Origin: Bacillota bacterium
GTDB lineage: Bacteria; Bacillota_E; Sulfobacillia; Sulfobacillales; Sulfobacillaceae
Length of the DNA: 6,595 bases
Assembly: GCA_021820645.1 (NCBI GenBank)
Contig: JAKADJ010000128.1
Span: forward strand, 1 to 6,595
Direction: 5' to 3'
Positions 1 to 6,294 of the stretch are shown in pieces. Every line of letters starts with the position of its first letter. Position 1 is the first letter of the stretch. The position numbers and the translations under genes were made by a program. Under the pieces are notes generated by a model. It had not been told where the DNA came from, searched no databases, and saw only the letters and a list, made by a program, of their open reading frames with translations.

Positions 1-149
1 AAATTGAGGCCGGTTTCCATCCGGGCCGCGGCCACTAGATGGTTAGAGAATTCAACTTGCCATCCCTGTTGAAAAGCTGCTTCAGCCAAGGCCTGAGCTG
101 CAATATCGTGGCCGGTACCGATGGGCAAACTCGAAATTAAAACCCGCAT
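1..149 (-). CDS. MGDG-synthase/UgtP-type lipid glycosyltransferase, N-terminal fragment
   Basis: Only the first 49 codons lie in the window; the gene runs off the left edge. The protein opens MRVLISSLPIGTGHDIAAQA, a beta strand followed by a glycine-rich G-x-G-H-x-x-A-A turn and a helix. This is the typical start of the MGDG-synthase N-terminal domain found in GT28 (MurG-like) diacylglycerol glycosyltransferases and UgtP. Family members act at the cytoplasmic face of the membrane and move a sugar from a UDP-sugar to a lipid acceptor. The ATG at 147-149 is chosen because a GAGGGAG Shine-Dalgarno (155-161) sits 5 bases upstream and overlaps the stop codon of the preceding DUF212 gene, so translation is probably coupled. 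The UDP-sugar-binding C-terminal domain is outside the window, so donor and acceptor cannot be told. MurG is less likely because the GTGHDIAA pattern fits the MGDG-synthase domain better. Family call fairly good, substrate unknown. Confidence 0.72.
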   Translation of the reverse strand, partial: MRVLISSLPIGTGHDIAAQALAEAAFQQGWQVEFSNHLVAAARMETGLN

Positions 150-153
150 GATG

Positions 154-162
154 TCTCCCTCA
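154..162 (-). promoter_or_regulatory. Ribosome binding site of the glycosyltransferase gene, overlapping the upstream stop
   Basis: On the minus strand GAGGGAG (155-161) lies 5 bases before the ATG at 147-149. The TGA stop of the DUF212 gene (160-162) overlaps its 5' end. A ribosome finishing DUF212 would therefore be sitting on this site, which supports the chosen start and coupled translation. Confidence 0.65.
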
Positions 163-591
163 CAGTCGGTAAAACCCGATGCCGAGCAAGATGCCCCAAA
201 GTGCCCCCATCAACACTTCGATGGGCGTATGGCCGACAAATTCGGGAAAATCGTCGGTGTCGCTCACCCGATTTAAATACTTTGATTGCAACCCTACCGT
301 GCGCCGGACGCCTATGGCGTCGTATAATACAATAATTCCCAGAACGGAGCTAATCGCAAACAAAGGAGATAGGAATCCCGCCTCAAACCCGATGGACGCG
401 GCCAATGCCCCAACCATCGCGGAATGTGAAGAAGGCATTCCACCCGCCCCAAAAAGCCGCTCAAATCGGGCCCGCTTGCGGTACCAAATGTACAAGACAA
501 ATTTTAAAAGTTGCGCCGATCCAGCCGCCACCAAGGCCACCACCAAAGGGCGGTTAATGTGGGTCAGGATTGATTGCCAAGTACTATGCAC
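160..591 (-). CDS. Divergent PAP2 family (DUF212/YuiD-like) integral membrane protein
   Basis: A 143-residue protein, close to the usual ~150 of the family. Predicted membrane stretches lie near residues 14-36, 58-70, 72-92 and 122-141. Family hallmarks are present: a Q-x-x-K near 27-30, GGMPSSHSA at 50-58, YDAIGVRR at 90-97, and GHTPIEV at 120-126 followed by a Gly-rich helix. PSSH and the later GH resemble the second and third motifs of PAP2 acid phosphatases, but the full PAP2 K-x6-RP motif is not obvious, and the biochemical role of the family is not established. The start is GTG at 589-591: a strong AGGGAGGTG site lies 6 bases upstream, and the gene overlaps the recN stop by 8 bases. In many Clostridia a DUF212 gene lies beside dxs/ispA (recalled, not checked), which hints at a link to prenyl-phosphate or membrane lipid metabolism; that link is inference. 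Family assignment is strong, function unknown. Confidence 0.9.
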   Translation of the reverse strand: MHSTWQSILTHINRPLVVALVAAGSAQLLKFVLYIWYRKRARFERLFGAGGMPSSHSAMVGALAASIGFEAGFLSPLFAISSVLGIIVLYDAIGVRRTVGLQSKYLNRVSDTDDFPEFVGHTPIEVLMGALWGILLGIGFYRL

Positions 592-2239
592 CGCTCACCT
601 CCCTGGCCAATAATTGTCGCGCATGGGCCAAGGCGAGAGATTCCTTATTCCCACTTAACATTCGCGCAATCTCGCGTTCCCGGGCTCCCGCGGTCAACAC
701 CATCGCATGGGATTCGGTGCTTTGCTCCAGAACCGTCTTGGAGACCATCACATGACACGCGGCTCTCGCGGCCACGGTGGGTTGATGACTTATCACCAAA
801 ATTTGCCGACTTTGTCCTAGTTTAGCCAAGAGCGCCCCAACCCGCTCGGCTCCGCCGCCCCCTAATCCTGCGTCCAATTCGTCTAAAACCAGAGTTGCCG
901 ATCCTCTATCCCCTTCCACCACCGCCATCGCCAGGGCAATCCGCGACAATTCGCCGCCAGACGCCACTTTGGACAGGGGACGTGGCGGGTTTCCCGGATT
1001 CGCGGAAAATTCGCACTCCATCTTGTCCCATCCGGTTGGCCCATAAGGGGCTCGGCTTATATTCAAAAATAGGCGCGTCCCGGGCATCTCCATGTCTTCC
1101 AAAAGCGACGCGATCTCGCCACCGAGTGACTTGGCCGCTGTACTGCGAGCCACCGACAAATTTTCTGCAGCCTCTTCGTAACGGCGTAAGGCCTCGTGGG
1201 TGGCGATTTCTTGGCGGTCTGACTCCCATGCCAAGTTATCTAGCTCCGAGATGGTGGCACTCGCGGCGTTGCCCGCTTCGACAACCTCTTCTAAGGATGG
1301 GCCATACTTGCGTTTGAGGCGAGCCAGCAGGTCCGCTCTCCTTTCAACTTGCTCCAGATGATCTGGATCGAGGTTAAGCTTATCGTGCCATTGGTTAAGC
1401 GCCCACTCAGCTTCCTGTGTGCTCGTCATCGCACTTTCAATAAGTTCCACGGCGCTCTGAAGACTTTCATCCAATCCCTTAAGATGGTCCAGGGCCCGCA
1501 CCAGGCGCCCCAGGGTCGGAAGTACGCCGTGCTCGTCTTGCTCGAGCAGTCTTAAGATTCCCTGGTACTCGTCTACAAGCTGCTGACTTTGGCGTAATCG
1601 GGCCAATTCTTGTGTGAGCTCCTGGTCCTCGTTGGCCATAATGGCGGCTCCGGCCACATCTTCGGCCACGATCCGCAGCCGGGCTACTTCGTCGGGATGC
1701 CTCCCGGCTTCTTGCAATCTAACGAGAGATTGCAGAGCTGTTTGCCAATGCCGGTAGCGTTCTAGCACCTCGTGGCGCAGTGGGTCGAGCCCTGCTATGC
1801 GGTCTACCCACCCTAAAAGAGTATCCGGATCGGCCAAACGCATGGATTGGTGCTGCCCGGTAATGTTCAAAAGACCGGTAATAGTTTGGCGCACCGTCTG
1901 CGCCGGCACCACTTGCCCCTGCACCCGATAGGTGCTCCTGCCCTCTCGAGACAAATCACGTTGCACGACCAGCCAATCGTCGGGTTCAATACCTATGTCA
2001 GCTAAGTCGTTAAATACGGCGTGATGCTCGCCAACCAAGAAGGTTAATCGGACCCGGGTACTGTCACTAAAAAGCCCCACGTAATCGGTGGCGCGGCCGC
2101 CTAGCGCGAAACTTATCGCGGAAAATAGCAAACTTTTCCCGGATCCGGATTCGCCCGTAATCGCATTAAAGCCCGGCCCAAACTCAACAGCGACCTCTTG
2201 AAATAGTCCAAAGTTTTCCACCACCAATGCGCTTAGCAT
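584..2239 (-). CDS. recN: DNA repair protein RecN (SMC-like ATPase)
   Basis: A 551-residue SMC-like protein, close to the usual 550-570. RecN binds DNA ends and promotes cohesion during recombinational double-strand break repair in the cytoplasm. The N-terminal ATPase half carries Walker A GESGSGKS at 29-36. A helical, coiled-coil-rich middle spans about 155-370 and includes an LKRKYG segment at 308-313. The C-terminal half has F-S-A-N-P-G (411-416), the ABC signature KVASGGELSR (424-433), Walker B TLVLDELD (449-456) and a switch histidine in ISHQP (484-488). Several normally conserved spots differ: the GQHEHQ motif reads GQHQSM (128-133), and the D-loop GGR reads GGG (460-462). Identity is still secure. 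The ATG at 2237-2239 has a GAGGAG site 6 bases upstream. It follows argR by 20 bases, the usual Firmicutes neighbour. No SOS-type operator (CGAAC-N4-GTTCG) is seen next to the start, so SOS control, if any, would act further upstream. Confidence 0.96.
   Translation of the reverse strand: MLSALVVENFGLFQEVAVEFGPGFNAITGESGSGKSLLFSAISFALGGRATDYVGLFSDSTRVRLTFLVGEHHAVFNDLADIGIEPDDWLVVQRDLSREGRSTYRVQGQVVPAQTVRQTITGLLNITGQHQSMRLADPDTLLGWVDRIAGLDPLRHEVLERYRHWQTALQSLVRLQEAGRHPDEVARLRIVAEDVAGAAIMANEDQELTQELARLRQSQQLVDEYQGILRLLEQDEHGVLPTLGRLVRALDHLKGLDESLQSAVELIESAMTSTQEAEWALNQWHDKLNLDPDHLEQVERRADLLARLKRKYGPSLEEVVEAGNAASATISELDNLAWESDRQEIATHEALRRYEEAAENLSVARSTAAKSLGGEIASLLEDMEMPGTRLFLNISRAPYGPTGWDKMECEFSANPGNPPRPLSKVASGGELSRIALAMAVVEGDRGSATLVLDELDAGLGGGGAERVGALLAKLGQSRQILVISHQPTVAARAACHVMVSKTVLEQSTESHAMVLTAGAREREIARMLSGNKESLALAHARQLLAREVSGA
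596..604 (-). promoter_or_regulatory. Ribosome binding site for the DUF212 gene, inside the 3' end of recN
   Basis: The minus strand reads AGGGAGGTG here, a near-complete anti-16S match lying wholly within recN codons. The GGAGG core (598-602) is 6 bases before the GTG at 589-591. It fixes this GTG as the start and shows how the 8-base recN/DUF212 overlap is translated. Confidence 0.75.
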
Positions 2240-2259
2240 ATGTCACTCCTCAGTATGCT

Positions 2260-2718
2260 CTATCGTAAGGCTTCTAGTCTTTCGGCCAGGATCGGGGCAT
2301 CTTTAGCACTCTTGGCTACCACCAACACCGTGTTTTCACCGGCCAGGGTTCCGGCTAATTCGGGCCAGCCCATACCATCGATTACCTCAGAAGCCACGTT
2401 GGCACCAGCCGGTAGGGTTTTGACGACGATCAAATTCTCGCTGACCGTAAAACTCACCACCACTTCTCGCAGCAACCGTAAAAGCCTGTCCCGCGATCCC
2501 ACCAAGCCCGAGGTATCGGGTGGTAGCGCATAGCGGTGCCCTTCTTCCGAAGGCACTTTGATGAGTCCCAAGTCTTTGATATCTCGAGAAATGGTGGCTT
2601 GGGTGGTGGCCAGGTCGCGGCTGGCCAATAGGGCGGATAGTTCTTCTTGAGTACTGACCACGTGATCCTCGATCAACCGGCGAATCATGGCTTGGCGTAC
2701 CCTTTTCTCCTGACTCAT
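2260..2718 (-). CDS. argR: Arginine repressor ArgR/AhrC family transcription regulator
   Basis: At 152 residues it has full family length. The N-terminal winged helix-turn-helix has recognition segment TQATISRDIKDLGLIKV at 39-55, with the DNA-contacting S44-R45, and ends in the typical RYALP wing (62-66). The C-terminal oligomerisation and arginine-binding domain shows VVKTLPAGAN (98-107) and GTLAGENT (123-130). Family members form hexamers that bind L-arginine and repress arginine biosynthesis genes or activate catabolic ones. The usual GDDT, whose aspartates hold arginine, reads G-E-N-T (E128, N129) here, so effector binding may be altered. The ATG at 2716-2718 abuts the nadK stop directly (TAGATG), with AAGGGA 6 bases and GGAGG 12 bases upstream. 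Lying mid-operon between nadK and recN is its usual Firmicutes position. No ARG-box-like palindrome was recognised in the window. Family certain, arginine response uncertain. Confidence 0.95.
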   Translation of the reverse strand: MSQEKRVRQAMIRRLIEDHVVSTQEELSALLASRDLATTQATISRDIKDLGLIKVPSEEGHRYALPPDTSGLVGSRDRLLRLLREVVVSFTVSENLIVVKTLPAGANVASEVIDGMGWPELAGTLAGENTVLVVAKSAKDAPILAERLEALR

Positions 2719-3573
2719 CTAATGTCCCTTCCTCCAGCCCCGCAACACATGAAAGAAACTCCAGCCGGGCCGACGCATGAGGCGAATTATCGTAGGACTG
2801 GTTTGTACCACCACTTCGTCACCATCTTCGAGCGGATGGCCTTCTTGTCCGTCAATTGTAACCAATGTATCACGATGAATGGTCCGAATTCGAATTTTAA
2901 TTTGCCGGCTCCCATCCACCACAATCGAACGATCGAAAAACGAATGGGGGCAAATCGGGGTAACGACCATGACGCTGAGGTCCGGCGATAAAATCGGGCC
3001 TCCGGCCGAGAGTGAATAGGCGGTGGAACCGGTCGGAGTCGCGATGATAAGTCCGTCCGCAGGATAGGTCGTCACATAGGCGTTATTCACAAAGGTTTCT
3101 AGATTAATCAAGCGTGCAAACGGACCCTTCGCGACCACCACGTCATTCATGGCATCAAAGCTCGCCAATTCCTTCCCGTCCCGGAAGACCTTGGCCGATA
3201 GGAGCCGCCTTTCGTCTATAAGGTATTCATGACCCAACATACTCGACAACGCGACAAATAGATCAGGAACCTCGACTTCCGTCAAAAACCCAAGATGCCC
3301 CAAATTCACCCCTAACAGTGGGCGTTCTAACTCGGCAAGCTCTTTGGCTGCTCGGAGTAGGGTTCCGTCCCCCCCAAGAACTACTATCCCATCAATGGGC
3401 TCGGTTTTCACTTGATCCCAGGCCAGCCCAAACTCTGAAAACCCGACCAAGTCCGCCAAATCTTGGGGAATCGCCATGGTAACCTGATGCAGTTCAAACC
3501 ATTTTGCCATCTGTCCAATCAACCCGCGGACCTGGTCCTTTTCGGGATTTGGCCACACCAGAACACGGCTCAT
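2719..3573 (-). CDS. nadK: NAD kinase (ATP/polyphosphate-NAD kinase)
   Basis: Phosphorylates NAD to NADP in the cytoplasm. With the start chosen here it is 284 residues, typical for the family. Visible motifs are GGDGT at 67-71 (phosphate donor and NAD site), NLGHLGFL at 90-97, the N-D pair at 143-144, the long conserved Gly/Ser/Thr-rich block with TPTGSTAYSLSAGGP (179-193), TPICPHS (205-211) and TIDGQEG (239-245). The open frame extends six codons further to a GTG at 3589-3591. The ATG at 3571-3573 is preferred because it forms an ATGA overlap with the tlyA stop and has AGGGGG 7 bases upstream, whereas the GTG has a GAGG only about 1 base away. The six extra residues (VAGGVG without Met) carry no family signal. 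Gene order tlyA-nadK-argR is common in Clostridia. Nothing unusual in the active site. Confidence 0.96.
   Translation of the reverse strand: MSRVLVWPNPEKDQVRGLIGQMAKWFELHQVTMAIPQDLADLVGFSEFGLAWDQVKTEPIDGIVVLGGDGTLLRAAKELAELERPLLGVNLGHLGFLTEVEVPDLFVALSSMLGHEYLIDERRLLSAKVFRDGKELASFDAMNDVVVAKGPFARLINLETFVNNAYVTTYPADGLIIATPTGSTAYSLSAGGPILSPDLSVMVVTPICPHSFFDRSIVVDGSRQIKIRIRTIHRDTLVTIDGQEGHPLEDGDEVVVQTSPTIIRLMRRPGWSFFHVLRGWRKGH
2725..2735 (-). promoter_or_regulatory. Ribosome binding site of argR, double purine tract inside nadK
   Basis: The minus strand reads GGAGGAAGGGA. AAGGGA (2725-2730) ends 6 bases before the argR ATG, while the stronger GGAGG (2731-2735) is 12 bases away, farther than usual. 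Both lie within the last nadK codons. With the stop-start abutment this suggests reinitiation by ribosomes leaving nadK. Confidence 0.5.
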
Positions 3574-4376
3574 TCCGACGCCCCCTGCCACGCCTCATCT
3601 ACCACGCGATTCAAGTCAACCTCTATTGCATTAGCTGCTTTCAAGGTCCAGTATCCCAAAAATTCGATGTTGCCCTCGGGCCCCCGAATCGGCGAGACCG
3701 CCATCCCCGCGATGTGATAGCCGAGATCGAAGGCCTTTTGCACCACCGCTTCAAGCACCGCGCGATGGACGACAGGATCTCGGACCACCCCGTGCTTACT
3801 CAAGTGCCTCGGACCCGCTTCGAATTGTGGCTTAATTAAGCCGATAACGGCCCCATCTGGCGCTAGCATGCTATGTAGCGGCGCCAAGAGGAGCCCAATT
3901 CCAATAAAGGAGGCGTCAATCGACGCCGCGTTGAGTGGTTCCGTCCGATCCAACTGCCCTAACGTAAGCCACCGGGCATTGAGCCGCTCCCGCACGATGA
4001 CGCGAGGATCACCGCGCAAGCGCCAGTCTAGTTGGCCGTACCCCACATCCACAGCATAAACCACATGCGCTCCCTGTTGTAACCAACAGTCGGTAAATCC
4101 TCCTGTGGAGGCTCCTACATCCACAACATCAAAGCCCGTGGGATCAATCGAAAAGCGATCTAAAGCATGGGCAAGCTTCAAGCCTCCCCGGCTCACGTAG
4201 GGCAATTTGGGTCCGTCAATGGTGAGTACGTCGGTATCTTGAACCATGGCTCCTGCCTTCGTCTCACGGCGACCATTGACTTTCACTTGGCCCGCAAGAA
4301 CCAGCGCCTGGGCTTTAGAGCGGGTAGCGACCATCCCGCTATCGACCATCCGTCGGTCGAGTCGGGTCTTAGTCAC
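3570..4376 (-). CDS. tlyA: TlyA family rRNA 2'-O-methyltransferase (hemolysin A-like, S4 + FtsJ-fold domains)
   Basis: A 268-residue cytoplasmic SAM-dependent methyltransferase. Characterised TlyA proteins 2'-O-methylate cytidines of 16S and/or 23S rRNA; the name hemolysin is historical. The S4 RNA-binding domain covers about residues 3-60 (KTRLDRRMV, then SRSKAQALVLAGQVKVNG-like spacing). The FtsJ-like domain has SRGGLKL (62-68), the SAM loop DVGASTGGFTD (86-96), D-A-S-F-I (154-158), LIKPQFEAG (180-188) and RGPEGNIEF (231-239). K67, D154, K182 and E238 match the K-D-K-E tetrad reported for mycobacterial TlyA. The start is GTG at 4374-4376, forming a GTGA overlap with the dxs stop; no Shine-Dalgarno is visible before it, so translation probably depends on coupling to dxs. 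Later starts would remove the start of the S4 domain. It appears intact. The exact target cytidine(s) cannot be read from sequence. Confidence 0.95.
   Translation of the reverse strand: MTKTRLDRRMVDSGMVATRSKAQALVLAGQVKVNGRRETKAGAMVQDTDVLTIDGPKLPYVSRGGLKLAHALDRFSIDPTGFDVVDVGASTGGFTDCWLQQGAHVVYAVDVGYGQLDWRLRGDPRVIVRERLNARWLTLGQLDRTEPLNAASIDASFIGIGLLLAPLHSMLAPDGAVIGLIKPQFEAGPRHLSKHGVVRDPVVHRAVLEAVVQKAFDLGYHIAGMAVSPIRGPEGNIEFLGYWTLKAANAIEVDLNRVVDEAWQGASE
3581..3586 (-). promoter_or_regulatory. Ribosome binding site deciding the nadK start
   Basis: The minus strand reads AGGGGG, 7 bases upstream of the ATG at 3571-3573 and inside the end of tlyA. Its spacing favours this ATG over the upstream in-frame GTG at 3589-3591. 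Confidence 0.5.
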
Positions 4377-6274
4377 GGCTGGCGATCTCGCGTCGCGGAC
4401 ACCGTTTTGAGCTCAGTGATCCACGACTCGGCCTTCTTGATCAACCCATCGGTGTCTAAACCGTATAAGTTTAAGAAATAGCTAACCGGCCCATGGTCTA
4501 TGAACTCATCGGGAAGTCCCTCGTTGCGGATCGGAGTTGTCAGACGCACGCTTTGGGCCCATTCGTTCACGGCACTACCAAAGCCTCCCGCCACTACGTG
4601 CTCTTCTATGGTCATGATGGCGCGAGAGCTTGCCGCCACGTTGGTTAAGAGGTCAACATCCAAGGGTTTAACGAACCGGGCATTCACTAACCCCACCGAA
4701 TAGCCTCGCGACAGAAGAATGTCGCGCGCAGCTAGTGCCGTGTAGTAAATGGGCCCAAAAGCCACCATCGTCAAATCCGTGCCGCGATGAGTCCACTCGC
4801 CCCGCCCCCATGGGATGGTTGGAATCGGATCCCTAACGGGCTGCCCTTTCCCTGAACCCCGGGGGTAACGAATCGCCACGGGATGCGGACGCTCAATCGC
4901 TCCCACTAATAGGCTTCGTAATTCCTCTTCATCCTTACCCATCGCGATTTCCAAGTTGGGAATAGCACGAAGAAAGCTGATATCGAATACGCCCTGGTGG
5001 GTGGCCCCGTCTGCACCGACTAATCCCGCTCGATCCACTGCAAACACCACGGGCAAGTTCTGATGACAGACGTCATGCACCAACTGATCGTAGCCGCGTT
5101 GTAAAAACGTACTGTACACCGCAAATACCGGGCGCATGCCAGATAAGGCGAGTCCGGCTGCAAACGTGGCTGCATGCTGTTCGGCTATCCCGACGTCAAA
5201 GAAACGCTCGGGATAGTGTTCCGCAAACTTATCCAACTTAGTGCCATCGGGCATCGCGGCCGTTATAGCCACAATGTTGGGATGCGTTTTGGCTAGTTGA
5301 ATTAGGGTTTCACTAAACACCTGACTGTACGAAGGGGGTTCCGAGCTTTTAATGAAACGTCCGCTATCAATTTCAAAAGGGCCGGGGCCATGGAACACGC
5401 CGGGATTTTCTTCCGCCGGCCGATACCCTTTCCCCTTTTGCGTAATAACATGGACCACCACCGGTTCTTGGACCTCGCGGGCATGGGCCAAAACAGGAAT
5501 CAAATCATCAAAACTATGGCCGGCTACCGGACCAAAATAGCGAAAACCTAGTTCTTCAAACACATTTCCAGCCACCATGGCGTAATGGGCTAGGTCCTTA
5601 AGACGCTCCACCGTTCGTTTGATAGGACTCCCGAATACTGGTATCCCGTCGAGTAAGCTTTCGACTTCTTGTTTCAGTCGGTAGTATGCTGGCGCCGATC
5701 GCAAGTCGGTCAAGTATCGGGAAAAAGCCCCAACGTTTGGCGCAATCGACATGGAATTATCATTCACCACGACTACCATGGGCGTCTTCAAATGCCCAAT
5801 TTGGTTAAGGGCTTCCCACGCCATACCGGCCGTAAGCGCCCCATCCCCAATCACCGCGACAACCCGGTAATCCTGCTGGGTCAAATCACGAGCTTTTGCC
5901 ATCCCCAGTGCGGCCGACAGCGAGGTTGAGGCATGTCCTGCTTCCCAGATATCGTAAGGGCTTTCGCGTTGCTTCAAAAATCCCGATATGCCGCCAAGTT
6001 GCCGAATCGTCGAAAACGACCCTAAGCGCCCCGTCAGCAACTTGTGCGCGTAAGCTTGGTGTCCGATGTCCCACACCAATTTGTCATGTGGAGTGTTGTA
6101 TACCCGATGTAAGGCCACCGTGAGTTCGACGGTTCCCAAACTGGCACCAATGTGTCCTCCGGTGCGTGCTGTGGTTTCGATAATGGTTTGACGTAGTTCC
6201 TTAGATAATCGCTCGAGCTGGGGGATCGTCAGCTTTCGCACGTCTTCGGGTAGTGTCATCGAGTTCAATCCCAT
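4373..6274 (-). CDS. dxs: 1-deoxy-D-xylulose-5-phosphate synthase
   Basis: Thiamine-diphosphate enzyme that condenses pyruvate and glyceraldehyde 3-phosphate to DXP, the first step of the MEP isoprenoid pathway; DXP also feeds thiamine and pyridoxal synthesis. At 633 residues it is full length. Domain I has HIGASLG (41-47), DIGHQ (69-73), GHAST (113-117), and the ThDP/Mg motif GDGALTAG (143-150) with N-D-N (171-173). KGKGYRPAE (280-288) links to domain II, where FDVGIAEQHA (359-368) holds the catalytic glutamate E365 that activates ThDP; YSTFLQRGYDQ (387-397) and DRAGLVGADGATHQG (414-428) follow. The C-terminal transketolase domain includes EEHVVAGGFGSAVNE (557-571). The ATG at 6272-6274 has GGAGG 8 bases upstream; an alternative Met at residue 6 would place that site too far away. 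The gene follows ispA by 20 bases and overlaps tlyA by four, a standard Firmicutes isoprenoid cluster. Confidence 0.98.
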   Translation of the reverse strand: MGLNSMTLPEDVRKLTIPQLERLSKELRQTIIETTARTGGHIGASLGTVELTVALHRVYNTPHDKLVWDIGHQAYAHKLLTGRLGSFSTIRQLGGISGFLKQRESPYDIWEAGHASTSLSAALGMAKARDLTQQDYRVVAVIGDGALTAGMAWEALNQIGHLKTPMVVVVNDNSMSIAPNVGAFSRYLTDLRSAPAYYRLKQEVESLLDGIPVFGSPIKRTVERLKDLAHYAMVAGNVFEELGFRYFGPVAGHSFDDLIPVLAHAREVQEPVVVHVITQKGKGYRPAEENPGVFHGPGPFEIDSGRFIKSSEPPSYSQVFSETLIQLAKTHPNIVAITAAMPDGTKLDKFAEHYPERFFDVGIAEQHAATFAAGLALSGMRPVFAVYSTFLQRGYDQLVHDVCHQNLPVVFAVDRAGLVGADGATHQGVFDISFLRAIPNLEIAMGKDEEELRSLLVGAIERPHPVAIRYPRGSGKGQPVRDPIPTIPWGRGEWTHRGTDLTMVAFGPIYYTALAARDILLSRGYSVGLVNARFVKPLDVDLLTNVAASSRAIMTIEEHVVAGGFGSAVNEWAQSVRLTTPIRNEGLPDEFIDHGPVSYFLNLYGLDTDGLIKKAESWITELKTVSATRDRQP

Positions 6275-6294
6275 GCCTGATTCCTCCCTTGGGC

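Noticed and set aside
323..328. Perfect TATAAT on the plus strand, a possible antisense promoter inside the DUF212 gene
   Set aside because: No TTGACA-like element lies about 17 bases upstream (the nearest TTGATT is about 35 bases away) and there is no extended -10 TG. The bases encode the conserved Leu-Tyr-Asp of the DUF212 motif.
179..613. 144-codon plus-strand open frame covering nearly the whole DUF212 gene
   Set aside because: It is antisense to a gene with clear family motifs, has low-complexity composition with no recognisable domain and no ribosome site, and looks like a by-product of codon bias.
895..1317. 140-codon plus-strand open frame inside recN
   Set aside because: Antisense to conserved RecN codons, rich in Pro/Arg/Ser as expected of a shadow frame, with no domain or supporting signal.
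2237..2251. CATATG palindrome next to the recN start, considered as an SOS (LexA) operator
   Set aside because: The flanking GAAC/GTTC arms of the Firmicutes SOS box are absent, and the site lies between coding regions of an operon.
2240..2533. Plus-strand open frame starting in the argR-recN gap and running through argR antisense
   Set aside because: No Shine-Dalgarno before the ATG and no family resemblance; it is a shadow of argR.
2880..2905. AT-rich GAATTCGAATTTTAATT stretch considered as an ARG box
   Set aside because: It does not form the TGAAT-like/ATTCA dyad with correct spacing and lies deep inside nadK coding sequence.
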